NCBI GenBank assembly: GCA_050084985.1
Contig: JBITNC010000001.1
Location: 37,014,001 to 37,078,000 of the forward strand
Origin: Nageia nagi
Lineage: Eukaryota; Pinophyta
Direction of reading: 5' to 3'
DNA: 64,000 bases
Part shown: positions 34,876 to 46,439 of the stretch, piece after piece
Layout: every line of letters starts with the position of its first letter
How positions within the stretch are numbered: position 1 is the stretch's first letter
Program-made: the position numbers and the translations under genes
Notes under the pieces: model-generated
Told to the model about the DNA's origin: nothing
Seen by the model: the letters and a program-made list of their open reading frames with translations, nothing else
Databases searched by the model: none

Positions 34876-36524
34876 TGTAGACACTTAAATCTAAAACTAT
34901 GCACTAAATTTGGAATAAAATTCTTTTATTATTAGCATGCTTGATTATTTAGTCAATCTAGTTACATTTAATGATACCTTATCAAATATTGATTATTGAG
35001 TATTTGTTATCATAGTCATTTTCATTAGAAAATGTAATTAAAGTTAGTCATGCTTAATGTATTTTCAATCATATTCATTTGCTTTGGAATTATAATTAAA
35101 CTTAGTCATGTTTATTGCATTTCGATCACAATCATTTTCTTTGGAATCACAATTAAACTTAGCCATATTTATTGTATTTAGATCATAGTCATTTATTTTA
35201 AAAATATGATTAAACTTAGTCATGTTTATCACATTTTGATCATATTTTTTTGGGAAAAATAATTAATATTAATCATATTAATTATGTTTTCAATCATAAT
35301 CATTTTTTGGTTAAAGTGCAATTAAATTTAGTCATATTTATTATACTTTGGACTATAGTCATTTATTTGAAAATTATAATTAGCATTAGTCATGTTAGTT
35401 ATAATTTTGATCTTAGTTGCTTATGTCTAAAATGTAATGATCATTTACTTTGTATTATCAAAATATTGTTATATTGATGTTTATTAATGTTAGTCACATT
35501 AATATGACTAATTTATTTATTATTTATTTTGTAAGAAAATAGTTTGATAGATTTTAAACCTCACCTTGCTTTGTCATTGATGAATCATATAACAAGAAAA
35601 TAAGAAAATTTAAGGCTCAATTCATTAATTGATGACTCACTTGTAATGCTCCAAATATGCTTAGAAAACAAAAGACAAAAGAAATGAATGGATATGTCTC
35701 CCATTAGATCCAATTCAAATTGAATTAGAGATCAATCAAGCAAAAACCATTTTGAATTTGAAATTCATATGAATTCTAGATTAGTGATTTGGCATGTCTA
35801 ATAATTCTATGTAATTAGGCTTCCACCTCCATTTTGAGGCTAGAAACTAATGCATACATTGAGATTCAAATTTGTTGATTCCTGAGTCCTTGAAGAAACA
35901 AATTTCAAAGTTATTACATCCAACAATCTCTCATGAGCATCTAGGAAGAGTGATTGGGAAGCATTGGTCTTGGGGCAATATGGAAGTCATTCATTTCAAA
36001 CCTTTTTCCTCTTATAATACTAAATACATTCCCATCACATTTCTTAATCTTATTTTTGTGTTCTATTTCTATAGTAGGCTTATCTCATCCTATCATGTGT
36101 ACTAGATTTTGAATCTTATCCTTTGTATTTTTAGGTTATGAAATGCCTAGGGTCCCCACATTTTAATAAATAAATACCCTTACATTATAAAAATGCCCCC
36201 ACATTTCAAAAATGCCTAGGGTCACTACATTTTGATAGTAAGTATAGTTTGGCATCATTTTGGGATCCAATTAGCTACATTAGGTACCATCATTGAAACA
36301 TAGCATCATTAGGTAGTCTCTGGTGTTTCTTAACACCACCTTGAGATGGTTACATTATGATCATTTAAGCTTTGGATTCAAATGGATGGCTTGAAGAAGC
36401 CTCTTTAAGGGTTTTAACCAAGTTTTTTTTGTAGTTTATTCTTATAGGGTCTATCTAGCCTATACATACTAGTTTAATATTTAGGTCCAAGTGATCTTGA
36501 AAGGGATCACTTTTATTTGAAACA
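34876..36524 (+). repeat. 3' LTR of element B
   Basis: It starts tgtagacactt and ends gaaaca, with intact TG...CA ends. It aligns with the 5' LTR throughout, including the 57-bp array (about 35000-35440) and the near-palindrome agtgatcttgaaagggatca at 36490-36509. Confidence 0.92.
35000..35440 (+). repeat. 57-bp tandem repeat array inside 3' LTR of B
   Basis: Counterpart of the array at 20195-20640 with the same unit (atcatagtcattt ... attaaacttagtcat). Presence in both LTRs at the same place shows the array existed before this insertion and was copied by reverse transcription. Confidence 0.88.
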
Positions 36525-36529
36525 ACAAT
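36525..36529. repeat. Target-site duplication of element B, right copy (ACAAT)
   Basis: Exact copy of 20074-20078 directly after the terminal CA of the 3' LTR. Confidence 0.88.
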
Positions 36530-37824
36530 AGCTTTAGACCTTGTTATAGTTTTGGAACTTTCCATATCAATAAAGCTATCATGGTAGTATTTATTGGTTT
36601 TATGAATATGGATGCCCTTGCATTTAATTCCTTTGATATGGAATACATGGCCTTGTTTTATTTTTATGTCCATGGTTTTTATTGCTAATGTTTCCATAGT
36701 CATACAATCTTGTCACTTAATCACCAAAATGATATGAATATCACTTTCACTCATCTCTATCAAGATGGGTGATTGAAGTATGCAATGAACATTTTGATTA
36801 CTTCAAATATAAAGACACATGAATCTCTATGTTGATTAAACATCTCCAAAAAATACTCACTTCATTACACTCACTCTAGATGCATTTGAAATCATATTTT
36901 AATAGAAGTAGAAATAGAAATGGATGTTTGTTGTAGAGATTTTAACAAAACATAGCATAATGCTTTCATCAGTTGAAAATCATCTTCTATCAAGAACATA
37001 TCCTACTACTTTCATCACCTAAGAAAATCTCTCCAACTATCCATAAATTTCCTATGGGATGTGATATGTCTCACATAAAAAAATATGAACCTATATTTTA
37101 ACCAAAATTTAATTGCATCCATGTACTTTTTTGGATGCCTCTATCTTTTATCATTGTTTGATAAGATGCATGATGTAGACCTAGTATGATGGATTGCAAT
37201 GATCACATGGTATGCACAAAATGGAAATGTTGAAAGGGACTATGAATCATTTAATAAAATGCTTCATTATATTAATCTTTTGAATTGATAATGAAATAAA
37301 TCCTATGTTCTTCTATTTTAAAATGGATCTTGTATGAAGTGTCTTTTTTGTTTTACTTTTATTTTTTGAAGTTAATTAATACAAATAAAAATAAATTCTA
37401 ATATTTAAATTAATGGTAATATTATTCTACAACTCAAATGGGAAAGAATGCAATCATCAATGGTAATGCACCACTCAAAAGTTTTTAGAACATCAAATGA
37501 AATTGGATTGAATCTTTAGAACACACTCCAACAATCATTACAATTTGGAATAAACATTAAATACAATCTATAGGCCATGGGTGACCTTGGCTATTTAGTT
37601 TTTATTCCAACTACAAAACAAAATAAAGAGATAATATTTTTAAAAAAATCACTACTCAATACTAACTAGTAGGCCAATTTTGATAAGGTCTAACCAGTTG
37701 GCTAGTTAGATAATTGATCTATAAGACACTAACTCTCAGTTTGTATGTGAAAGCTAAAAATAGTGAGATTGAAATATGGGAGTTTTGAATAAGTTAATTT
37801 ACTATCATGTCTTCAAACTCTACA
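36530..37824 (-). mobile_element. Possible 3' LTR region of copia element F
   Basis: On the minus strand, after the end of the copia RNase H (37870), a purine run (taaggggtag) precedes TGTAGAGTTTGAAGACATG starting at 37824, the position and form expected for a copia 3' LTR start. No second LTR copy was identified, so its far end is unknown; element B may have inserted in it, leaving the rest at 19670-20073. A minus-strand open stretch at 36703-36455 crosses into the B LTR and is not a gene. Confidence 0.4.
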
Positions 37825-37869
37825 TACTACCCCTTACTGATAAGAGGAACAATAATAAAGTCTCTTAGT

Positions 37870-39350
37870 AGTATAAATTAAGATTTTACCACTAATTTTG
37901 TAAATATATTATTAACTTGATCTTGAGTTGGATAATACCTCAATTTTACTATCCCCTTCTCCACCAAATTATGAATGAATTGGTTCTTTAAATAAAATAT
38001 ATATTTTATAATGATGGATAGGGTTTTGTGCCAACTTAATGGCACCTTGGTTTTCATAAAAAATGGTAGTTGCATCTTTTTTCTCCTCTCTAATCTCTTT
38101 CAACACTTTTCTTAACCATAAAACCTATGTTTAAGCACTTGTCACTACCACATACTTAACCTTAGTGCTTGAAAGAGATACAATGGATTATTTTCTTGAG
38201 ATCCATGATACCAAACCTAATCCAAGAGATAATAAATTCCCACTTGTGCTCTTTCTATCATCCAAATCATTGCCTCAATCATTGTCACTAAAACCTATGA
38301 GTTTGAACTAGGAACTATATGTGTAATGTATTCCAAAATTAACTTTTCCATTCACATATCTAAGGATTATCTTTGCTACCTTGATATGTATAATGGATGT
38401 ATCATTCATATATATTACAACCAATGAAATACTAAATTGAAAATATGGTATTGGGTTTGTTAGAAACATGATACTTCTAACAATACTTATATACTTTTTC
38501 TTGTTTACTTTTGGTGGTCCATCTTCTTTGCAAATGTGTTCTCCATAGGGTGTAGGTGTTACAACAAGTATGTAATTATCCATTTTGAACTTCTTTAACA
38601 TATCATGTGCATATTTGGATTAATACATAAAATTCTCTTCTTTTATTTCATGCACCTCCAAACCAAGGAAGTAGCTCATAAAACCAAGATATTTTAGTTC
38701 AAACTCAACCATAATTGGAGTTTTGAAATCTCCATTCATCTTGCTATTGCTTCCCATAAAAATTAATTCATCTACATACAAATAAACAACCAAAATATCT
38801 TATCCATATTTATTAAAATACAAAGTAGATTCACTTACACTTCTTTGAAAGCCCACACTTTTGAATTATCCATATATTATAGTGTACCAAGATCTTGAAG
38901 CTTGCTTCAATACATATAGTGCCTTCTTGAATTCATATTTTTGGAATTCTCTTCCTTGTATCTCAAAGCATTGAGGTTGTGCTACATACACCTCTTCATA
39001 GATGTACCCATATAGATAGGAACTTTTTACATTAATATGTTGAACTATAGCTAAAGAGAGTACTAATCTTATTGTTTCTTATCTTGTAATAGGTGTAAAT
39101 ATCTCCTCAAAATCCACACCATACTTTTATGTGAATCCTTTTTCCATGAGCATTTTTTATACCTTTCAATGCTCCCATCACTTTTGCATTTTTTTTATAC
39201 ACCCACTTGAAACCAATCACCTTTTTTACCTTTAGGAAACTCACAAAGTTCCCAAGTATCATTATTCTCAATAACATTAATTTCCTATTTCATAGATTGC
39301 ATTTGAATACCATTAGAATAAGCTTATTTGAAATAATATTGCTCAACAAA
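37870..39350 (-). pseudogene. Ty1/copia reverse transcriptase and RNase H (element F)
   Basis: Minus strand, going down: NDTWELCEFPKGKK (39270), then GSIERYK (39180) and LYVLKQA-type text (38930) of the copia RT. DILVVYLYVDELIFMGSN at 38800-38750 holds the YVDE catalytic box; the family standard is YVDD, so the second Asp reads Glu. LKKFKMDNYILVVTPT (38597) and YISIVRSIMFLTNPIPYFQF (38500) form the thumb. 38240-37870 is the RNase H, with WLRKVLKEIREEKKDATTIF and YYPTQDQVNNIFTK at its end. Multiple frames are used. Confidence 0.88.
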
Positions 39351-39443
39351 AGTTACATTTGAAATAGAATTTGAACTAGAGGAGTAGAAATCATAGTTTA
39401 CCATTTCTCCTTTGGGTTCCCCATTATCTTAATCTCCATAGAA

Positions 39444-39854
39444 CTAAATGTTTTCTAGACTTGTCATTAGATTTTGCATCTCTTGGATTTGACTCCCTAT
39501 AATTCTCCTCATGGTGTAACTTGGTGGGTAAAATTTCAACCATATATTTCCTTTGGTATCTTGATTCATAATCCTTGTATTGGGATAACTTGGTGCACTC
39601 ACATTTGTTAGTGTTGTGGTGGAGTTAGAGGTTCTTGGTGAGCTTGGAACACTCACACTTGATGGTTTTTTATGAGTCACAACATGGCTAGGTTGCACTT
39701 TTGATGATGTCATCTCCTCCAAATTCTCATCTACAAACAATTCTTGTTGCAATTTTTTATTACAATACTCTTCTCCATCATCAAAAATCATCTCTATATA
39801 TAATAGTCTTATGAGTCTTGGGATTTTAGAATTTATAATCTTTTGAATACTCAT
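39444..39854 (-). CDS. Integrase-RT linker of copia F pol (open slice of broken pol)
   Basis: 136 codons are open. The protein is acidic first (EMIFDDGEEYCNKK), then rich in Ser, Thr and Pro (SSVSVPSSPRTSNSTTTLTN), and ends in a charged segment. A disordered Ser/Pro-rich linker of this type separates integrase and RT in plant copia polyproteins, and it lies exactly between those two domains here. It has no activity of its own. Confidence 0.7.
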   Translation of the reverse strand: MSIQKIINSKIPRLIRLLYIEMIFDDGEEYCNKKLQQELFVDENLEEMTSSKVQPSHVVTHKKPSSVSVPSSPRTSNSTTTLTNVSAPSYPNTRIMNQDTKGNIWLKFYPPSYTMRRIIGSQIQEMQNLMTSLENI

Positions 39855-40110
39855 AATATCCTATAAACATAAAGCTTCAGATTTTGCATCTAACTTTCTC
39901 CTCTTTTCATCTTTCACATGGACATATGCAAGACAACCAAAGATTCTCAAGTGTTGCAAATTTGGTTTTCTCTCAAACCAAGCTTCATAGGGGTGAATTT
40001 ATCCAAACTTCTTTTATGATACCTACTCAAAATGTACATAACTATTCTTACTTCTTTATCCCAATAAATATTGGATAGTTTCTTGCTTTACATCATGCTT
40101 CTAGTTGTTG
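39855..40110 (-). pseudogene. Integrase C-terminal end of copia F
   Basis: Minus-strand text across frames matches the end of copia integrases: FTPMKLGLRENQICNT, then ESLVVLHMSM or the alternative-frame GCLAYVHV-like run, KMKRGE and KLYVYRIL. The catalytic core, protease and gag are absent upstream, so F is 5'-truncated at about 40110. Confidence 0.65.
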
Positions 40111-42425
40111 ATTGACCTAATATAATAGATTAATTATGCTCATTTAACCAACATAAATCTTGGATTTTAAGTTTAAGAGATACAAATATAAGATTTATAA
40201 ATGTATAAGGCTAAACAAGATGAACTAGCACCATCATGGGCATCAAAGGATTTCTAATCCTTTGGTATAAATAGTATTCAAAATTCATAGCAATAGGTAG
40301 TCTTAGTTTCTTATACTACTAAAATGATTATAGTACCTAAAAACCTTAGTCAAATCCATTCATTAATTCCTTCCCAGGAGGTGCACAACTATTAGTAATA
40401 ACCCTAGAGAGATAAATATTTCATACACAATCCAAGAGGGTAAACAGTACGAGCTCATCATTCCAAAATATAAATAGTAATATTTAGAGGGAAATATTTA
40501 ATACAAATATTTAATATTAGATTTAGTATAGGTCACTTGTATTTATGATAAAATTTAAAAGGGCCAATATGGCTTCACTATGTACTAAATTAATTACAAA
40601 CTATGAGTTGTATCAGCTCATTTATTACAAATTAAGATATATAGATCTTTCTAAGAGATATTTACATATGTAAAGTCTTCTAAATCAAATCTTGAGAAAA
40701 TTGGATTGATCAAGAGTTACAAAATGAGAAGAATCCCCTTATCCTCTTGATATAATTTTATCCTTGAGGTTATGAGTCATTCCTTGAAGTTTATAATCAT
40801 AAATTCCTTGAACACCATGCTACTAACTAATATTTGATTATGATTAAGGTTCGCTATGATCAAATGACATGTCTATAGGTGGAAGTTCTTTGGATCTGAT
40901 TGCCTTAAGATTTATTGTAGCTGATATGATAATGTTTATCCCTTCCCTATGATTATCCTCTCTTAAGGAATATTATTGCAAGAGTTATTACCTTGATTCA
41001 TGACCCAACCATCAACTTTTGAATGTCAAGTTTATGCTAGTTAGCTTCCTGATAACCTTATCTCTTTAATCCTTTGATGCTAACTTTATATTTAAGGTTG
41101 TTTAATGGTATGAAGCTTTTTTATACTTAATTCTTGAATTTAGATTGAATTAACATCCTCCATGATAAAATTTACATCAATTTTAGGTGTTGAAGATGAA
41201 TCCATAATGTATTTTACAACAATCCATAATGCAAAGATGATGTGATGATGTAGGCACTTTCTAGGGTATGGATTTAGTCTTTTGGGATACATGATAGCTT
41301 CTTGGGGATCCTTAATGCATTCCTTTTAGATGATATAGGGTGCAAAGTCTTTGAATTTATAGTTAGAATTTTGAATAATGAAGGGACACAAGGCATCATA
41401 TGATAAGATTTTGAAGTGTATGCCTTTTGGTGGATGAACTTGCATTATAGAGTAAGCTTTTGAATGAATCTAGGATGTGGAGACACCATGATGACATAAG
41501 CCTTCTCTAGGGTGTAGAGTTTTTTACTTTCATACTTTTTCTAAAGTGTGGAGTTGACATAGTGATATCAATTTATTCCAGAATGTAAATTTATTTATTT
41601 TTCATATTTTTCTAGAGTACAAAGTTAACATAGTGATGTCAACTTCCATAATATAGATGTTCTATTATTTGAATATGGAAATGCCCTTATTTTGTTACAA
41701 CATAATGAAAAATTGGTTGATGACATCATAGGAATATAAAGTGTAGATTTTGGTTCATTCTAAGCTCAAACTAAGATAATTTTCTTCATTTTGAGGTGCA
41801 AAGATAATGTTGATGATGTCACTAGTTCTAAAATATGGATTATGCCTAAGTTACATTCAAAAGTTACAAAGAAGCAAAACTAATAAAATAATATCTGGAT
41901 AGTTTAATATAAGTGCAGATTAAGAAATCTAGACACTTAATACTTAACAATATAGAGTAAACTTATGCATCTGATCATAAATTTGAATAATATTATTCAT
42001 CCTTGAATAAAAAAATGGAATCAAAATATAATCATATTCATACACGAAATTAGAGCCAAAATAAACATAATCATTGGATTTTTTAATTAAAAACATTATG
42101 TACAAAATTATATCTACATTTTGGTAGCTCTAAGGGATTTTTGGTAACAAAATTTAGAATCCAAACCTAAAACAAATATCTTATCCTTGGGTATCAGAGT
42201 GATCCCTTAACAAAATGGTTTTAAAATTAGCCCATTCTTGGTCTAATCCACTATACTTCTTGAATTTTGCCATATCCCTATGTATAATTATCATGCTATT
42301 TACAATAAAAAATGAAATATTATTATGCTCCTTAGAAAATTACTTAATTACTAACTATAAAAAGATCAAATTAAAAAAGTACTAAAGAAACTTATCATGA
42401 TCAAATTCCTTATGCTAGCTATCAA
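40111..42425. other. Non-coding stretch between copia F and frame X
   Basis: No domain on either strand. 41230-41860 holds a field of degenerate direct repeats, listed separately. The rest is AT-rich and unclassified. Confidence 0.4.
41230..41860. repeat. Degenerate interspersed direct repeats
   Basis: A motif of the form ttctagggtgtagagtt, followed in the fuller copies by gacatagtgatgtcaact, recurs imperfectly at about 41261, 41466, 41505, 41538, 41608 and 41808. The best pair is ctaaagtgtggagttgacat (41541) and ctagagtacaaagttaacat (41611), each followed by agtgat-tcaa. Spacing is irregular, 35 to 205 bp. Confidence 0.5.
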
Positions 42426-42429
42426 ACTT

Positions 42430-45352
42430 AGATGCATTCTTTCTAATCACCTCCATCTTTTACTTTCTTTATTCTTCTATCAAAGGAGTAGAGTCCTACA
42501 AAAATTTTGGAATTCCTAAAGCCTGAAGCTCTTAAAATTTTTCCTAAAACCTTCCTCAAGGTATGCATTTATCTGCAATCCATATCTAGGATCTTCTTCG
42601 TAGTGCTCAAATTCTCCTTAACCAAATCCTCATATGAAATAACTTAAAGATTTACAATTATGGCTTGAGCCTCATCCTTTATTACATTTATCAAGGCCTT
42701 GGTCTATGAGATATTGGCCAAGATGTTGTTAATGTACTTATGACATCAAGTGATATAGTTGTAGATAGGGAATTGTATCTTAATTTTCATAAAAATCACT
42801 TCCTACAACTTGCTCTTAAGCATAACCAAGGTATATTTATTGAAATTTGTATTATCCTTTACCTTATGCAAGTGATATGTAAGTTTCTTTACTTGATATT
42901 CAAGCTATTTTATTTTAGACTTATAATTTTGTAGCTCAATGTTCTTGTCTTTGAGGGTTGCCTCTTTACCTTTTAATTGGGCATCCATCTTGGTTATTTT
43001 TACATTTTTTTTATCTTCAACTTTGCATCTTTTATCTTCAACTCTACATCTCGTCCTTTCAATAGGGTATCCTTCTAGGCCATTTATTTCTTATGACTAG
43101 CTAGGTCCTTTTCAATATCAAAAAAGTTCTTATCCAATTTTTCTTTTGCTATATATTTCTAATTTCTTTCTTTACTACTACCAACACTTTATCTTTATAT
43201 TTAACTTACTCTATTGCAGGAGTAAGATCTTTATATTTTATTACAAAGTGCCTTTACTCAAGATTTGGATATATGATCATTTAATATTTTGATATCATTT
43301 TTTAAACCCTTCACCTCCTTTGTAAGGATGTTAGCCTTATTTTCAAACATTTTTTTATCTTTTTAGTTTCCTTACTTAACTACGTAATGAGACTAGTTGC
43401 ATTAGAAATAATAATAGAGATGGACTAAAACATCAAATTGTTTCTATATTGTTGTGGTAGGAGGCTTATGTTAACATTTCTTATTTCTTCCAAGATATAA
43501 GAATGTATGAAGGTAGGTGTGACAACTGAAGTTTGTACATACTTCATCATCTAAGCAATTGGATCATAATGGGTAAAAATCCTATGAATATCAATTTTGG
43601 AATCAAAGGTAGAAGCCCCATCAATGTCTAATATGGATGCATGATTTATAGGATTGAAACTTATTAATAATGAAGATAATTACATAGGTTTTCATTGTAT
43701 AGAAACTAAGGTTATCCTAATAGGTTTTATTTGTTGTACAAGTGCTAAAGAAGTGGCAACAAAAGTTGTAGTATGCATTACCATTTAAGAGGGTGGGAGA
43801 CGATGGAAGGAGGAATTACATATAAAAATGAAGTATGGAACTAGTGTACAATATTGGGAAAGTGATAGAAATAATAGAAGATGAAGTAATAGATAGAATT
43901 TGAGTGGAAGTATTTATGCTTACTAGAATTAGTTGGGGAGTTTATGATGAAGAGATTGAAGTAGCTATAATAGAAATTGATAATGGATTTGAAGTAAGAG
44001 TTTGTACCAGAGTCATGGAAACTTGTTCACATTTCTTATATAGATTTCTTTTATAAATTATTTGGCATTTTGTCTTAGGAAGAGGGTCATTCAATCTTAC
44101 TTCAAGTTGGTTATTAATTGGTCTAAAAGACCCAAAACTAGGTTTTGATTGAGCCTATTATAGATAAAAACCTTTCTCTATTTTTTTAATACCTGCTAAT
44201 GCCTCTTATGAATATTTTCAAGGGTAGTAAGTAAGAGAAGCCTATCCACATAAAAATCCTCTTCTTCAAAGCTAAAATCCTTTTCTTTAGCATAATATTC
44301 ATCATATTTCTTTAAAAATTCATAATCATAAGAATTTGTTGCATTATGTAGATTACCCTTCTTAGCTCTAAATATTAAAAGGCCATTTTCTTGGCCTCAC
44401 TCCATCATTTCTTTATATTGAGATTCTTGGTAGTAGCTTTGTACAACTTATCCCTTATTTCATCATAATTATACTTCTTTATGAAGAAAGTTCTCCACAA
44501 GGCATCCTTAGAATAAGTTTCCTATGTGACCATCTTCTTTATATCTAGATTGAGCAACTCAACCAAAATGATATTATCTATAGCATAATTTCTAAAACTC
44601 TCAAACCACTTGTCTTTATGTTGATGGAAAGCAGTTGGGTTTCCTTAATTATTTTTCCTTAAACAAGATACCGTTATGTCATCTAAGTTATAATGATAGG
44701 TCACATTTACAATGATCAATACTAACTTCTCTAATATTTTTGTAAGCTTGGAAGCATGCTTCTTCATTTTAAAAATAAAACTCTCAAAGGTCTAAAAACT
44801 AATATAAATACTTATTTTCTTCTTTTTAGACCTAAAATTTTCATCCATCTCATCAAGCTACCTAAAAAAATCAACCACAAATAATCTAAGACATTATAAG
44901 GGAGAAAATAAAGCTTCCTTGGGAATCCATACAATTTGAGGAATATTCCATACCCTACCAAATAGTTCACCTAATTCTAAATTAGGAATTCTAATTTTGT
45001 TCATCACCTATTGGCTAAATATTGGAATAAATTTCCCTTCAATGTGTATTAAAGTAGGGAAAAGGAAATTTACCACAAATAGGGAGTACGAGGAGGAATA
45101 TCTCAACTCAACCATCCAATAGTTTATATATAAAGGATTTCCTTCCTTATCATGTTTTTGAGTATGGATGACTTCGAAGACATTTATATTTTTGTAACAG
45201 AAAAGCTATACAATAAATGATACATAAGGAAATATCTTTGAATATTTCAAATATCTAGAGGAATCAATAATTTTGTGGGAGAGGAATAATGGCCAATCAA
45301 AGTAAATTAGGGTTTTATCTTGGGAGATTGCATAAGTAGTGGCCATTTATTC
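42430..45352 (-). pseudogene. Frame X: long unidentified minus-strand ORF, broken
   Basis: From an ATG at 45352 (MATTYAISQDKTLIYFDWPL) one minus-strand frame runs for about 1 kb, to about 44350, with only isolated stops, then shifts once (into SYDYEFLKKYDEYYAKEKDF at 44330) and continues more weakly. Recognisable local features: an aromatic, hydrophobic N-terminal domain (for example GELFGRVWNIPQIVWIPKEA near 44960), a middle part with WFESFRNYAIDNI (44610), an acidic segment (about 44300), and a C-terminal Lys/Leu heptad region with repeated LKIKDAKLKIK units (43020) predicted to be a coiled coil. I recognise no family. It is probably an extra ORF of a Tat-type element, either antisense to an element ending in the LTR at 45524 or sense in a minus-strand element split by C. 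Confidence 0.5.
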
Positions 45353-45523
45353 AAACATGACCTCTTTATTAGTAGCATAGCTAACAAGCATGGCCAATGT
45401 AGGAAAGAGGTTCTTAAATGATCATTAAAGGTTTGAAATATAGGACTAATAGGAAGAGTTTCTAAGGTAAAACTTGCATGAATTTGGAGGAAGGGAAGGA
45501 TTAAAACCCTATAATTCTTTTAT

Positions 45524-46344
45524 TGATACCTAAAAGTGGTCCCCTTAACACGGTCCCACTTAGGTAAAAAATTACATACATATCTTAATCACATTTAGTT
45601 GCATTTAATCATATTTTGCTTTATTATCACATATTTCTTAGGTTGTATTTTTATATTTTATATTAGGTACATTAGGATGACTTCAACTAGTATTCAAGGG
45701 GTCAAATGATCATATTATGTGTAATATAAATGTAAGTATCTTTAACTTGGAGAAACAATATCAAGATTATATCCTGATAGCTGGTACCCTACTCTTATGT
45801 GTTTCTAAATGTTGCCTATTAAGATTGAAATCTTATTACCACTTAATATAATATCTATCATCCATCTTCATGATCATATGTTCAGTTTGACTTTTTGTTA
45901 TCTTCATTATCATTGATACTTATTAGTAAGCCTCATTTAATCAAAACACTAATGCCCATGCTAATGTGCACACCTGCATTGAGCTTTAGGATACTAATGT
46001 TTACATTGGTGTTTCTTCTATAGGTTTTCCTAGGGTTCATGCATTAAGGTCACCGTTCTTCGACAAGTTCATCCGTCAATATCCTCAACCTCAACACAAG
46101 CAAGTATACATAGGTATTTATCTTATACTTGATTCCTCTCTTTTTAGTGCACACAACTCATTTTATGTCTTGAAATCAATGCAATTTTATTATTCTATTA
46201 CTACAATACTATACTTTTGTTATCTTCCCTTATTCATGTATGTTTATTTTAGTTAAATAGCTTAGATAATTCATAATTAAATGTTTATGTGTATTTAGTT
46301 CATTTAGGATAAAACCCTAGGTGATACCAAAATATATATCAACA
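45524..46344 (+). repeat. Candidate LTR of element C
   Basis: It starts tgatacctaaaagtggtccc and ends atatcaaca, with TG...CA ends and a primer-site motif right after. The start resembles the orphan LTR block at 19669. A purine run, ggaggaagggaagga (45487-45501), lies 22 bases before it. It is not adjacent, so whether this is the 5' LTR of C, the 3' LTR of an element to the left, or an LTR shared by two fused elements is open. Confidence 0.6.
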
Positions 46345-46365
46345 TATTGGTGCCCACTTTTTATA
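46345..46365 (+). promoter_or_regulatory. Putative primer-binding site of element C
   Basis: tattggtgcccactttttat follows the LTR end directly. The ttggtgccca core resembles plant Ty3/gypsy primer sites; the tRNA is not assigned. Confidence 0.45.
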
Positions 46366-46439
46366 GTATTTTATTTATCTTAAATAAGGTTATAATATAA
46401 AGAGCTCTCAAACCTACTCATCTCTTTTCATTAGGAACC

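Larger units (their letters stand above)
20074..36529 (+). mobile_element. Element B: Tat-type Ty3/gypsy retrotransposon, 16.4 kb
   Basis: LTRs at 20079-21724 (1646 bp) and 34876-36524 (1649 bp) are alignable end to end and are flanked by a perfect 5-bp duplication, ACAAT (20074-20078 and 36525-36529). The internal 13.2 kb runs in the order primer site, gag, protease, coding spacer, RT, RNase H, archaeal-type RNase H, integrase, then a 5-kb 3' region with an antisense PMD-type frame. The second RNase H between RNase H and integrase is diagnostic of the Tat branch (Tat, Ogre, Retand). Numerous stops and shifts make it non-functional. Confidence 0.93.
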
